Below, piece after piece: positions 16,259 through 25,356 of a stretch of DNA of 34,927 nucleotides. Below the pieces are notes generated by a model. The model had not been told where the DNA came from. It did no database searches and saw nothing but the letters and a program-made list of their open reading frames with translations. This DNA is from Bacteroidota bacterium. Its GTDB lineage: Bacteria > Bacteroidota > Bacteroidia > NS11-12g > UBA955. The stretch lies in the NCBI GenBank assembly GCA_013205405.1, contig JABMMZ010000105.1, forward strand, positions 1 to 34,927, given 5' to 3'. Numbering within the stretch: the stretch's first letter is position 1; every line of letters starts with the position of its first letter. Both the position numbers and the translations under genes were made by a program.

Positions 16259-16816
16259 TTATTTATCTAACCAATTCCGCAATATCTCTAATCCATTTTC
16301 AGTAAGAATAGCTTCAGGATGGTATTGAATGCCAATAATGGGATGTGTTTTATGTTGAAAACTCATGCATTCATTATCCTTCGAAGAAGCCGTTATTTCT
16401 AAGGGAGTACTGTCAAAATTTTGAAGTACTAGGCTATGATAACGGCAAACTTTTAATGGGTTTGGCAAGTTTTTATATATGCCTTTTTCATTGTGCTTGA
16501 TTGCTGATACTTTGCCATGCATAGGCAGCTTAGCTTTTACTAATTGGGCACCAAAAAATTGACCAAGGGCTTGATGTCCTAAACACACACCAAGAATAGG
16601 ATATTGAGTATAATAGGCCTCAATTATCGACATCATATTACCTGCTTGAGCAGGTGTATTAGGTCCAGGTGAAAGTACGATTTTACTAAAATTGAATAGG
16701 TGAATATTATCTATGTTTATCGCATCATTTTTAACTACTATCACTTGTTCGCCTAATTGCTCAAAGTAATCTTTAAGATTGTAGGTAAATGAGTCGTAAT
16801 TATCTATTAAAAGCAT
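16259..16816 (-). CDS. Aminodeoxychorismate/anthranilate synthase component II (PabA/TrpG)
   Basis: This class I glutamine amidotransferase (185 residues, normal length) supplies ammonia to the chorismate-using partner in folate (PabA/PabB) or tryptophan (TrpG/TrpE) synthesis. The N-terminus MLLIDNYDSFTYNL, the oxyanion region LSPGPNTP, the nucleophile in GVCLGHQ (Cys78) and the His166/Glu168 pair in YHPEAI complete the catalytic triad. MHGKVSAI is typical of both PabA and TrpG. No trpE, trpD or pabB is next to it, so the pathway cannot be decided from context; the stand-alone position slightly favours a PabA or dual role. It lies 77 bases after the PurF stop, in the same direction. Confidence 0.93.
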   Translation of the reverse strand: MLLIDNYDSFTYNLKDYFEQLGEQVIVVKNDAINIDNIHLFNFSKIVLSPGPNTPAQAGNMMSIIEAYYTQYPILGVCLGHQALGQFFGAQLVKAKLPMHGKVSAIKHNEKGIYKNLPNPLKVCRYHSLVLQNFDSTPLEITASSKDNECMSFQHKTHPIIGIQYHPEAILTENGLEILRNWLDK

Positions 16817-16892
16817 TACTTTAAAGTTATTATGTTAATCGATATTAGATTTAATGTACAAATAATTTAATAACCAATAACTTTTTTATTAA

Positions 16893-18785
16893 TTAATAGG
16901 CTCTTGCATTATTTTTTTCCATAAAGTAAATAAACGCACGATTAGCAATTTTTACACCACCTTGTGTAGGAAAATTGCCTGTAAAGTACCAATCTCCTCT
17001 GTGATTAGGGCAAGCCAAAAGCAAATTATCTACAGTTTGAAAAATAATTTCTACTTCGGGTTTAAAATTTTCTGGTGTTACTATTTGAGCTATCTTTTTA
17101 CTTAATTGTTCTTGGGTAAATAGGTTGTACAATGTATTTACTTGATTTACCATTTCTTCCACAGGCTTGTGCATCTCGGCTTGGCAAAGGGCATAAGTTT
17201 CGGTTAATTTATGTTCTAAATGATTATCTTTTAAAAGTTCTATTAATGCTCGGAAGGCAACAAAATCTTTTAAGCGACTCATATCTATTCCATAACAATC
17301 GGGATATAGAATTTGAGGCGCACTTGATACAACAATAATTTTTTTAGGTTCTAAACGACCTAAAATTTTAAGAATACTAGTTTTTAAAGTGGTACCTCTT
17401 ACTATGGAATCGTCAATAATTACAAGGGTATCTTGTCCAGGGCGAATTACACCATAGGTTACATCGTAGGCATGTCCAACTAAATCTTCTCTATCAGCAT
17501 CATTGGTAATAAATGTTCGCATTTTAGCATCTTTTACCAATATTTTTTCCCTGCGTATTCTATAGTTAAGTATTTCCTTAATTCTATCGGAAGTTAAAGT
17601 ATCTTTTTCGGTCATTAATACCTCAGCGCGCCTGTTTTTTAACCATGCGTTAACGCCATCTATCATGCCATAAAAACTGGTAGCAGCCGTATTTGGAATG
17701 TATGAGAAAACAGCATTCTCTATATCATCATTCAGACTATTAATAACAGTAGGGGCTAACATTTCACCTAACATTTTACGTTCCTTGTAAATATCAGCAT
17801 CATTACCACGACTAAAGTATATACGCTCAAATGAACAAGATAATTTATCTTTTTGTTCTAGTATTCTTGTTTCTTTATAACTGCCGTCTTTTTTAATAAT
17901 TAAAGCACAACCAGGTGTTACTTCTTTGATGGTATCGTATGGGATATTGAATGTTGTGGCAATAGCAGGGCGTTCGCTGGCAGCTATTAGCATTTCATCA
18001 TTAGCATACCAAAATGAAGGGCGAATGCCATTAGGATCACGTATAACGAATGCATCTCCATGGCCTATCATACCTACCATATTATACCCACCATCAGTGC
18101 GTTTGAAGGCATTTTTAAGTATATTTTCTACATTTAAATTTTCTTTAATTTTTTCTGTAATATCAAAGTTACTTAAATTTTCTTTTTTGTATATTTTAAA
18201 TAATCGTTCATTTTCTTCATCTAAAAAATGACCAATTTTTTCTAGCATGGTTACATTATCACTAATTTCTTTTGGTTGTTGCCCAAGTTCTATAAGTTGC
18301 GTAAAAAGTTCATCTACATTGGTAAGGTTATAGTTGCCAGCCATTACCAAGTTTCTACACATCCAATTATTTTGACGGAGAAAAGGATGTAAATTTTCTA
18401 AACTATTGCCACCGTGTGTACCATAACGCAGATGACCGAGCATTAATTCACCAGCATAAGGGAAGTGTTCTTTTAGATAAAGCGCATTGTTAAGATTAGA
18501 CTTATCTAAGGTTTTAAGTGTTTTATTTACCTCGTCAAAAATATCGGCTACTGCATTTTTAGAATAGCTGCGTTTGCGTGCTATGTAGCGTTGTCCAAAT
18601 TGAGGGTCTAATTTAATAATACCCATTCCTGCACCATCTTGACCTCTATTAATTTGCTTGGCCATAAGCAATTGCAGTTTTTTTAGGCCATAAAGCGGAG
18701 TTCCATATTTTTCTGTAAAGTACTCTAAAGGTTTAAGAAGCCTTATAAAAGCTACTCCGCATTCGTGTTTTATTGGGTCGCTCAT
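16893..18785 (-). CDS. purF: Amidophosphoribosyltransferase-like protein, long form
   Basis: The 630-residue product joins an N-terminal nucleophile glutaminase (Cys9 in HECGVAFI, after an 8-residue propeptide) to a phosphoribosyltransferase domain with the PRPP loop VIIDDSIVRGTTLKTS. PurF uses glutamine and PRPP to make phosphoribosylamine, the first step of purine synthesis. Supporting motifs are INRGQDGAGMGI, HLRYGTHGG, MVGMIGHGDAFVIRDPNGIRP and CYGIDMSRLKDFVAF. It is over 100 residues longer than classical PurF (about 470-510), and the usual FARPDS region is replaced by IYFSRGNDADIYKERKMLG. It may therefore be the long Bacteroidota paralogue rather than the main purine enzyme. A good -7 box lies 20 bases upstream. 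Confidence 0.85.
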   Translation of the reverse strand: MSDPIKHECGVAFIRLLKPLEYFTEKYGTPLYGLKKLQLLMAKQINRGQDGAGMGIIKLDPQFGQRYIARKRSYSKNAVADIFDEVNKTLKTLDKSNLNNALYLKEHFPYAGELMLGHLRYGTHGGNSLENLHPFLRQNNWMCRNLVMAGNYNLTNVDELFTQLIELGQQPKEISDNVTMLEKIGHFLDEENERLFKIYKKENLSNFDITEKIKENLNVENILKNAFKRTDGGYNMVGMIGHGDAFVIRDPNGIRPSFWYANDEMLIAASERPAIATTFNIPYDTIKEVTPGCALIIKKDGSYKETRILEQKDKLSCSFERIYFSRGNDADIYKERKMLGEMLAPTVINSLNDDIENAVFSYIPNTAATSFYGMIDGVNAWLKNRRAEVLMTEKDTLTSDRIKEILNYRIRREKILVKDAKMRTFITNDADREDLVGHAYDVTYGVIRPGQDTLVIIDDSIVRGTTLKTSILKILGRLEPKKIIVVSSAPQILYPDCYGIDMSRLKDFVAFRALIELLKDNHLEHKLTETYALCQAEMHKPVEEMVNQVNTLYNLFTQEQLSKKIAQIVTPENFKPEVEIIFQTVDNLLLACPNHRGDWYFTGNFPTQGGVKIANRAFIYFMEKNNARAY

Positions 18786-18805
18786 TTATTTTTTGGTAAG
18801 TGGCG

Positions 18806-18813
18806 CAAAGTTA
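18806..18813 (-). promoter_or_regulatory. purF -7 box
   Basis: Minus strand TAACTTTG matches TAnnTTTG perfectly, 20 bases before the ATG at 18785. A T-rich stretch lies where the -33 element would be, without a clear TTG. Confidence 0.5.
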
Positions 18814-18867
18814 CCTTTTTAAAATGAAAAAAGGAGAATCTATAAATATAAATAGTCTCTAAATTTA

Positions 18868-19587
18868 TTACATTGGCACCTCAATCAATAAAATTTTACT
18901 TGCTTGAGTCGTTTTAATATCAAAATTATTGGTGTTCCAAATACCCAATGCATCACGTTTACCCAAGTTTTGATTTTCAATAGTTGCGCTGCCTTCGATA
19001 ACAAAAACATAAACGCCATTAGCGGCATCATTTAATTGATATGATATGGTTTTATCAGTATCAAAATTTCCCATATGAAGCCAAGCATTTTGATGAATCC
19101 ATGTGCCTGAATCGCCTTCTTTAAATTGCTGAGCGGGCGAAACTAACTTTAACCAATTGTTATCGGTGGTTTCGGGTAATTTTATATCACCATAACGGGG
19201 TGTAACGTTTTGCTCATTTGGCATTATCCAAATTTGTAGAAGTTTTAAAAATTTATCTTTATTAGGATTAAATTCACTGTGTTGAACACCAGTTCCAGCA
19301 CTCATTACTTGAATATATCCAGCATTTATTGTTGCTTCATTCCCCATGCTATCTCTATGGCTTATATCGCCTTCTAAAGGAATGGTTATAATTTCCATGT
19401 TATCATGCGGATGTGTGCCAAAGCCCATGCCGGGAGCTACTTCATCATCATTTAAAACGCGCAAGGCGCCAAAATTCATTTTGTGCTTATCAAAATAAGA
19501 AGCAAAACTAAAGGAATGATGGGCGTTTAACCAACCGTGGTTAGCATGACCGCGTTGATTGGCAGGATGAAAAATTGTATTTATCAT
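18868..19587 (-). CDS. Pirin family protein
   Basis: The 239-residue protein is a bicupin of the pirin/YhhW group. The N-terminal cupin carries the metal ligands in GFGTHPHDNMEI (His59, His61) and GVQHSEFN (His103, Glu105). The start region RGHANHGWLNAHHSFSFASY is diagnostic. Bacterial homologues bind iron or another divalent metal. Some have quercetin 2,3-dioxygenase activity and others act as redox-linked partners of enzymes, so the substrate here is open. It is expected to be cytoplasmic. It diverges from aroQ across an 81-base region, and its own -7 box ends four bases before the ATG. It stands alone, 82 bases from purF. Confidence 0.93.
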   Translation of the reverse strand: MINTIFHPANQRGHANHGWLNAHHSFSFASYFDKHKMNFGALRVLNDDEVAPGMGFGTHPHDNMEIITIPLEGDISHRDSMGNEATINAGYIQVMSAGTGVQHSEFNPNKDKFLKLLQIWIMPNEQNVTPRYGDIKLPETTDNNWLKLVSPAQQFKEGDSGTWIHQNAWLHMGNFDTDKTISYQLNDAANGVYVFVIEGSATIENQNLGKRDALGIWNTNNFDIKTTQASKILLIEVPM

Positions 19588-19591
19588 GCCA

Positions 19592-19599
19592 CAAATTTA
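19592..19599 (-). promoter_or_regulatory. pirin -7 box
   Basis: Minus strand TAAATTTG is a perfect TAnnTTTG match ending four bases before the pirin ATG, again implying a leaderless or near-leaderless mRNA. A TTG lies 14 bases upstream, closer than usual for a -33 element. Confidence 0.45.
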
Positions 19600-19621
19600 C
19601 AACCATATTTAAACAATCGTA

Positions 19622-19650
19622 TTGAGTTAATTACAATATGCTTATTTTTG
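19622..19650 (+). promoter_or_regulatory. aroQ promoter (-33/-7)
   Basis: TTG at 19622-19624 is followed after 18 bases by TATTTTTG at 19643-19650, matching the Bacteroidota TTTG/TAnnTTTG promoter with proper spacing. The aroQ GTG start is 18 bases further on. This is the only promoter in the window where I see both elements. Confidence 0.55.
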
Positions 19651-19668
19651 TTTTCTATTATTAAAAGT

Positions 19669-20094
19669 GTGAAAAAAGTATTATTAATACATGGACCCAA
19701 TTTAAACTTACTAGGTATAAGAGAGCCAGAGAAGTATGGTCATATGACTTCGGAGCTTATGGTTGAGAACCTAAAGTTAAAATTTAAAGACATAGAACTT
19801 ACCTATTTTCAAAGCAATGTGGAAGGCGAAATAGTGAATAATATTCAACAAGCTAAAGAGATAATAGATGGTATTTTAATTAATGCTGGGGGGTTTTCGC
19901 ATACTTCTGTAGCTATTGCAGATGCCATTAGAAGTATTAATTTACCAGTAATCGCAGTGCATATTACCAATATTTATCAACGGGAAGGCTATCGCCATGC
20001 TGATATAGTGGGCGAATCTTGCAAAGGAGCTATAGTAGGTTTGGGTATAGAAGGCTATGAGTTGGCAATGGAATGTTTAATGGAAGAGATATGA
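19669..20094 (+). CDS. aroQ: 3-dehydroquinate dehydratase, type II
   Basis: Type II dehydroquinase carries out the third step of the shikimate pathway, an anti-elimination of water from 3-dehydroquinate, as a dodecamer. I choose the GTG at 19669 because it gives a 141-residue protein (normal is 140-150) that begins directly with the conserved KKVLLIHGPNLNLLGIREP. The frame is open upstream to 19537, but that part is unrelated and overlaps the pirin gene. The catalytic Tyr23 lies in EPEKYG, the Asn72 region is INAGGFSHTSVAIADA, and His98 is in VHITNIYQREGYRH. The 3' end is convergent with the haem/copper protein gene, ten bases away. Confidence 0.95.
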   Translation: MKKVLLIHGPNLNLLGIREPEKYGHMTSELMVENLKLKFKDIELTYFQSNVEGEIVNNIQQAKEIIDGILINAGGFSHTSVAIADAIRSINLPVIAVHITNIYQREGYRHADIVGESCKGAIVGLGIEGYELAMECLMEEI

Positions 20095-20104
20095 GAAAGG
20101 GTTT

Positions 20105-21655
20105 TTATTCCTTCACTATTTTTTCAATAAATAGTTTATTTCCTTGAGATACTTTTACAAAGTAAATACCATTAGCCCATTCACTTATATTCAGGCTTTC
20201 AAGATTATTTTCTGACACCATTTTTTCGCCTAGTAAATTATATATTTCTATCAAATAGGGACTTTTATCTTGCAATACTATATTTATGATATTATTGGTA
20301 GGATTGGGGAAGAGTCTCACTAAATTATCAATAGAGGTGTTTCTAATACTTACATTTTTTGTAACACAATTGTTATAATGCGGTTGATGTGTAGCTGTAT
20401 CAATTATAATATTTTCATCACCGTTTTTATAAGCAAGGTAAGACATGTAAAATAGCATCATTTCATTGGTAGTAGCTTCACCGAGTGAAATATCTTGTGG
20501 TGGGTTAAAGGGATTGTGGTCGTTATTAGTTGTATTGTCATACACCGCTTCACTTTGTAATTTGGTGCCAATAGGAATAACTACAGGTTTTTGAAAATCG
20601 TAAGAACCCTGCCAATGGAAATCCCACTCAGGGATATCAATAAGGGGTATAGTATCGCCATTTAATTTTACACCATAAGCTTTCATGCTTTTGCAGATTA
20701 AATGAGCATGCGGCCCAATGTTTAGAATAGTTGCTTTTACAGGAACGGTAAAGCTTTGATAAAATGTTTTTACAGTATTTTTTGGAATAAATAAGGGACC
20801 ATTTACCATACTGGTAGCATGATTTAATATAGCTGCATCGCTTATATTTCTAACATTAGAAGAGCTAAATAAAAAATTTACTTTAGTAGAATCAACTTGT
20901 CCAATAGCGTAATCAGGATAATGTATTTGAAGCACTATTTTAGCAGTTGGAGGCAGCCTTTTGCCCATACCAGATGGCACTAAAACTGGTCCGGCACCTG
21001 GCACCCATGTACCTAATAAAACTGCCGCAAGTGTACCAACTCCACCTTCGGAAGTATAGCCATTAAGTGGGTCTGCATTGTCTAAAGTGGTAGTTACACC
21101 GGTTGTATCATAAAATACTTGGGCATGGTGTACAATGTTTTTATTACCAGGAATAATTTCAATACCACTAATAAATTTTTGAATCGATTGCCCTGTAGGA
21201 ATTACAAAACAGCGGTATAAATCTTGGGTTATACTGGGTACCGTATAAGTGGGAATTTGCAATTTTAAATCGGGTGAAGGAAATGCAAGCGAAGAATTAT
21301 AAACGGGTGGAGTAGGCGCATTGGCTATATTGCCTTGAGGTTTTCCATTGTCTAACCAGCTTATAAAAGCCCGTTTCTCTGCATCAGATAAATTACGACT
21401 ATGCGCCACTTTATTGTAATCATTATTTACTTTCCATGGTGGCATATGACCATCGCTTATTTCATTTTTTATAGATGAAGCATAATTAGAGACATCGTTA
21501 TAAGTTAACAATGACATAGGCCCTGCACCTTTAGGGTTATGGCAACTGGTGCAATGAGAATAAACAATACAGGCTATATCATCGGCCCAATTTGGTGTTT
21601 GTGCTTTTACAGAAATAGACACAAGAAAAAGTAAACTAATAAAAACTTTTTTCAT
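20105..21655 (-). CDS. Secreted haem c/copper monooxygenase-like protein with type IX sorting tail
   Basis: I choose the ATG at 21655, which starts a clean signal peptide (MKKVFISLLFLVSISVKAQ); ten extra codons upstream would disturb it. The mature N-terminus has one cytochrome c motif CTSCH at 35-39 and a likely axial Met71 in HMPPW. The middle looks like the copper type II ascorbate-dependent monooxygenase (peptidylglycine hydroxylase-like) fold: VHHAQ (His176-177), QIHY (His245), GPHAHLI (His316, His318) and a Met-rich EMMLFYM. The last ~75 residues form a type A sorting domain starting at VRLFPNPTNN. This places it outside the cell. A redox or oxygenase role is inferred from the ligands, and the substrate is unknown. 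Length is 516 residues. Confidence 0.85.
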   Translation of the reverse strand: MKKVFISLLFLVSISVKAQTPNWADDIACIVYSHCTSCHNPKGAGPMSLLTYNDVSNYASSIKNEISDGHMPPWKVNNDYNKVAHSRNLSDAEKRAFISWLDNGKPQGNIANAPTPPVYNSSLAFPSPDLKLQIPTYTVPSITQDLYRCFVIPTGQSIQKFISGIEIIPGNKNIVHHAQVFYDTTGVTTTLDNADPLNGYTSEGGVGTLAAVLLGTWVPGAGPVLVPSGMGKRLPPTAKIVLQIHYPDYAIGQVDSTKVNFLFSSSNVRNISDAAILNHATSMVNGPLFIPKNTVKTFYQSFTVPVKATILNIGPHAHLICKSMKAYGVKLNGDTIPLIDIPEWDFHWQGSYDFQKPVVIPIGTKLQSEAVYDNTTNNDHNPFNPPQDISLGEATTNEMMLFYMSYLAYKNGDENIIIDTATHQPHYNNCVTKNVSIRNTSIDNLVRLFPNPTNNIINIVLQDKSPYLIEIYNLLGEKMVSENNLESLNISEWANGIYFVKVSQGNKLFIEKIVKE

Positions 21656-21704
21656 AATTGTAAAACTTAGACTACAATAATACAAAAAGGTTTACAATCA
21701 TTTT

Positions 21705-21965
21705 TTATATATCTAAATTTTCCTTATATTCCTCATTATTAGAGCCTTCTATTGGCCCACGTAAATGAATAATTAAACCATTGAGAAAATTTCTAAGAAT
21801 TTGGTCGCCACAAGGTTTATAGTTTGGGTGGTCCTCGCGTCTAAAAAAAGCGCCTAATTCGGCAATCGTTACTTTAAAATTTACCAATTGTATTATTTCT
21901 ACTATTTGATCGTTTCGCAAGTGCAGTGCTACACGTAGTTTTTTAAGTATATCGTTATTAGTCAT
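21705..21965 (-). CDS. DUF1456 family protein (YehS-like), single domain
   Basis: Starting at the ATG at 21965 gives 86 residues beginning MTNNDILKKLRVALHLRNDQ, which is the usual DUF1456 start; the earlier ATG at 21989 adds eight unrelated residues. Conserved positions include AELGAFFRREDHPNY and CGDQILRNFLNGLI. E. coli YehS has two copies of this domain (about 156 residues); here there is only one, most like the second repeat. The function is unknown. It lies 26 bases after lysC, so it is probably co-transcribed with it. Confidence 0.85.
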   Translation of the reverse strand: MTNNDILKKLRVALHLRNDQIVEIIQLVNFKVTIAELGAFFRREDHPNYKPCGDQILRNFLNGLIIHLRGPIEGSNNEEYKENLDI

Positions 21966-21991
21966 TAGTATTTTATTTAAAAAAGTCAAAG

Positions 21992-23257
21992 TTAAGCTAA
22001 AACCAATTGTTTGGCCATACCTAATTCTTGATTCAACAGTATTTTTTTAGCACTTAAAAATTCTGGAAGCACATTTTCTTTTTTAGCATTGTAAATGGTT
22101 AAAAGCGTACAATTTGGTTTAGTTTCTATTGTATACTCATTACTTAAAGCAATTACCATTTCATTTATTTTATCTTCTTTCGTATCGCAACAAGCAGAAA
22201 AACTAATGGCCGAATTTTGCATCACATTAATACGTACTTTAAACATTGCAAAAGCATCAAAAATAGCACTCAGATTATCTTCTGCTATAAAAGAATAATT
22301 TTTGGTAAAAATAGATAATAAGGTTTGTTCATTTTTAACAATATAACACTCATTACTTAAAGCAGGTGCATCTATTTTTACCACAGTGCCTTCATCATTC
22401 ATATTGAGAAAAGAGCTAACATAAAGGTTAATGTTTTTACTTTTTAATGGCTGAATAGTTTTCGGATGAATAACAGAGGCTCCATAATAAGCTAACTCTA
22501 TGGCTTGATTATAATTAATGGCGTCTAATTTTACAGCATTGGCAAATTGTTTAGGATCGGCATTCATAACACCAGCTACATCTTTCCAAATAGTTACATC
22601 TTGGGCGTCTAAACAGTAAGCAAATATAGCTGCACTGTAATCAGAACCTTCTCTTCCAAGTGTAGTTGTGTTATTATGCTCATCTCTACCAATAAAACCT
22701 TGGGTTATTACTATACTTCTGTCCACATAAGGTTTTAAAATACGTTTGATAGTTTCTTCTGTTTCAGTCCATTTTACACGTCCTTCTCTAAAATTACTAT
22801 CCGTTTGTATAAAATTGCGCGCATCTACCCATTTATTTTTAACCTCTATACTGTGTAAATAATCGCTTACAATTTTAGTAGAAAGCAGCTCTCCATAGCA
22901 TATTACGCCATCATATATTTCATCATAACTAGTATTATGATATTTTTTTTCAACCACACATTCCAGTTCCATTAGCAAATCTTCTAAATCGGAATAGATA
23001 TGATGTTTTTTATCTTCAATTAAATTGGAAGCTATGGTAAAATGAAAATCTTTTAATTCTTGTATGATAATTTGTTTCTTTTCTACCTCATTTTTCCAAA
23101 ATACAGTTACTAATTCTTCTAACTTATTGGTAATTTTACCCATAGCAGAGATTACCACCAATAGTTTTTCACCTGAATATTTTTCTAAAATATTACCTAC
23201 ATTCCTTACTGCATCTGCATCTTTAACAGATGCACCACCAAATTTAAAGACTTTCAT
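21992..23257 (-). CDS. lysC: Aspartate kinase
   Basis: Aspartate kinase phosphorylates L-aspartate with ATP, the entry step to lysine, threonine, methionine and diaminopimelate. The 421-residue monofunctional enzyme opens with KVFKFGGASVKDADAV (ATP/substrate loop) and contains VVISAMGKITNKLEEL, ITQGFIGRDEHNNTTTLGREGSDYSAA and DVTIWKDVAGVMNADPK. The C-terminal third (about 290-421) fits ACT-type regulatory domains, so feedback inhibition by an end product is expected but cannot be specified. It is not fused to homoserine dehydrogenase. It shares a short divergent promoter region with fbp, and a DUF1456 gene follows. Confidence 0.96.
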   Translation of the reverse strand: MKVFKFGGASVKDADAVRNVGNILEKYSGEKLLVVISAMGKITNKLEELVTVFWKNEVEKKQIIIQELKDFHFTIASNLIEDKKHHIYSDLEDLLMELECVVEKKYHNTSYDEIYDGVICYGELLSTKIVSDYLHSIEVKNKWVDARNFIQTDSNFREGRVKWTETEETIKRILKPYVDRSIVITQGFIGRDEHNNTTTLGREGSDYSAAIFAYCLDAQDVTIWKDVAGVMNADPKQFANAVKLDAINYNQAIELAYYGASVIHPKTIQPLKSKNINLYVSSFLNMNDEGTVVKIDAPALSNECYIVKNEQTLLSIFTKNYSFIAEDNLSAIFDAFAMFKVRINVMQNSAISFSACCDTKEDKINEMVIALSNEYTIETKPNCTLLTIYNAKKENVLPEFLSAKKILLNQELGMAKQLVLA

Positions 23258-23264
23258 ACTTTTG
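23257..23264 (+). promoter_or_regulatory. fbp -7 box
   Basis: Plus strand TACTTTTG fits TAnnTTTG and starts at the base where the lysC ATG begins on the other strand. A second match, TATTTTTG at 23267-23274, is also possible. The fbp ATG is at 23296. Confidence 0.4.
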
Positions 23265-23274
23265 CTTATTTTTG

Positions 23275-23282
23275 CAAAAGTA
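23275..23282 (-). promoter_or_regulatory. lysC -7 box
   Basis: Minus strand TACTTTTG is a perfect -7 match 17 bases before the lysC ATG at 23257. It faces the fbp box, so the two promoters overlap head to head within about 26 bp. Confidence 0.5.
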
Positions 23283-23295
23283 AATTAGCTTTAGC

Positions 23296-24291
23296 ATGAA
23301 AAAAAATAACATTATTACATTGAACCAATTTATTTCAGATCAACAGAATCAGTTTCCTTTTGTAAAGGGCAGTTTATCTAAAATATTTAGAGATATTCAG
23401 TTGGCGGCAAAAATGATTAACAGAGATGTTCGTAAAGCTGGCTTGATTGATGTTTTAGGTAATTTTGGAGAAACCAACATTCAAGGAGAAGAGCAAAAAA
23501 AATTAGATGTTATCAGTAATGATGTTTTTTTAAAACTCATGGATTTTGGTGGCGATTGTGTATGTGTAGTATCGGAAGAAAATGATGATATTCATTGGTG
23601 CCCAAATGGTGCTGATGCTAAGTATATATTAGCTATAGACCCACTAGATGGCTCTTCAAATATTGATGTGAACGCATCTATAGGCTCTATTTTTTCAATT
23701 TATAAACGACTTTCTCCTGATAAACCGGTTTCTAAAGAAGATATTTTACAAAAAGGAACTGCACAGGTAGCCGCAGGATACGTTATTTATGGTACAGCTA
23801 CTATGCTGGTGTACACAACAGGAAATGGTGTTAATGGTTTTACTTTAGATGATTCAATACAAGAATTTTGTTTATCACACCCTGATATTAAAACACCAGA
23901 AACGGGAACAATTTTTTCTTTGAATGAAGGAAATTTGAATGAGTTTCCACAAGGTGTTATTGATTATATTGCATGGTGTAAAGAAAGTAATAAAGAAGAG
24001 CAGCGCCCATATAGCGCACGTTATATTGGGTCGTTAATAGCCGATTTTCACAGAAATTTACTTAAAGGCGGAATATACTTATATCCAAGTACTGCAAAGG
24101 CGCCTAATGGTAAATTACGTTTATTGTACGAGTGTAACCCAATGGCTTTTTTAGTAGAGCAAGCTGGAGGTAAAGCCACCAATGGAAGTATAAGAATAAT
24201 GGAAATAGAACCTACTGACCTTCATCAAAGATCGCCTATCATTATTGGAAGCAATAATATGGTGAATAAAGTAATTGAAATGTTGGGTTAA
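23296..24291 (+). CDS. fbp: Fructose-1,6-bisphosphatase, class 1
   Basis: This enzyme removes the 1-phosphate from fructose-1,6-bisphosphate, the committed step of gluconeogenesis. The 331-residue length is usual. The metal-site motifs are intact: VVSEEND (Glu94-Glu95) and [14 protein letters not shown] (Asp115, Asp118). [52 protein letters not shown] and the Arg-containing [12 protein letters not shown] follow in family order. The gene diverges from lysC. Its TAA at 24289-24291 overlaps the TAA of the oppositely directed Wzz-like gene, so there is no room for a separate terminator between them. Confidence 0.97.
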   Translation: MKKNNIITLNQFISDQQNQFPFVKGSLSKIFRDIQLAAKMINRDVRKAGLIDVLGNFGETNIQGEEQKKLDVISNDVFLKLMDFGGDCVCVVSEENDDIHWCPNGADAKYILAIDPLDGSSNIDVNASIGSIFSIYKRLSPDKPVSKEDILQKGTAQVAAGYVIYGTATMLVYTTGNGVNGFTLDDSIQEFCLSHPDIKTPETGTIFSLNEGNLNEFPQGVIDYIAWCKESNKEEQRPYSARYIGSLIADFHRNLLKGGIYLYPSTAKAPNGKLRLLYECNPMAFLVEQAGGKATNGSIRIMEIEPTDLHQRSPIIIGSNNMVNKVIEMLG

Positions 24292-25352
24292 CTATAAGTA
24301 ACTTTATCCTTTGGTTTAGGTTGAAAATCTGCCATTAAAGATTTGAAATTTTTTACAGCATACCATACCAATGTTAGTAATAAGCCCAGAAAAAAACCAA
24401 TTAACACGCCTATTGTTATATTTTTTTGCATTGGTTTTCCATTAAATTGTAAAGGGAAACGAATATCATCAATTACTTGAATCATAGGCGTTTCTTTAAC
24501 TACACTCATTTTAGCAGATTCTAAGTTTAAAACTGCTTCACCATATAATTTAGAAACCAATTCAACATTCCTTTTGTTGCGCAGTTCAGGTACTTTTGTG
24601 ATACTCATAATGCCTAAAATATTATTATCAATAGAGCTAGCAACAGCATTTTCTTTACCTGCTAGAACACCGCTTAATGAATCAGATCTTCTTTGCGCAA
24701 ATTTTAAAACTGACATAGCCCGTTGTGTTCTTTTTTCTTTGTAATAATCAGACAGAGAAATTAAATGTGTTTCTAAGAATTTTTTGGTAAAATACTCATC
24801 AGGAGCTGTAAATGATAAATCAAAAAAGCCTGATTCTCTAATAACCGAAGTATATCTGCTTTTTATTTCCCATGCTAGAGAAGCTAAGTAGCTATCCTTG
24901 TTGTCATCATCACCAAGTTTATAGTTTTTATCAAAAAAATTATCTGGTTTTGTTCCCCAAAGTTTAGATCTTAAAATAATATAATGGTTTATTAATAAGT
25001 CTTTCTTTTTATTCAATTCTATTTCATAAAATAGGGTATTTTCTATTAATTTTCTTGAGTCTAAGAGCTCTTTTAAGATTGCTTTATTGCTACCTACTTG
25101 CTGATTTACCAAACCTAGCTGCGAAGCTAAATTGAAAGCACCAGGTTGGCTTTGCATATCTTCATCTGCTAGCATAAAAGATATACGTGCAGTATAACTT
25201 TCTTCTACTTTGTTAGCATTTATATAAAAAATATAGACAAATAAACCAATAACTGCAGCTAGCACATAAATGTGGGTTAGTGTGAACTTTAAAAACACTT
25301 TAAGGTGTTTAAAAATTAATTGCTGTTGTGTTAATGGATGTGAATTCATCAT
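24288..25352 (-). CDS. Wzz-like polysaccharide chain-length/co-polymerase protein
   Basis: The 354-residue protein has the two-helix layout of Wzz co-polymerases. A first membrane segment at about 28-47 ([18 protein letters not shown]) is followed by a large periplasmic helical domain with KSAKMSV-like and [13 protein letters not shown] motifs. A second segment near 315-338 ([23 protein letters not shown]) follows, with a short cytoplasmic tail. There is no tyrosine-kinase domain, so it is not a BY-kinase fusion. It should set chain length or help export, with the Wza-like protein encoded four bases upstream. It is the last gene of the polysaccharide operon. The start can be either Met of MMNSHP. 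Confidence 0.88.
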   Translation of the reverse strand: MMNSHPLTQQQLIFKHLKVFLKFTLTHIYVLAAVIGLFVYIFYINANKVEESYTARISFMLADEDMQSQPGAFNLASQLGLVNQQVGSNKAILKELLDSRKLIENTLFYEIELNKKKDLLINHYIILRSKLWGTKPDNFFDKNYKLGDDDNKDSYLASLAWEIKSRYTSVIRESGFFDLSFTAPDEYFTKKFLETHLISLSDYYKEKRTQRAMSVLKFAQRRSDSLSGVLAGKENAVASSIDNNILGIMSITKVPELRNKRNVELVSKLYGEAVLNLESAKMSVVKETPMIQVIDDIRFPLQFNGKPMQKNITIGVLIGFFLGLLLTLVWYAVKNFKSLMADFQPKPKDKVTYS

Positions 25353-25356
25353 ATAT

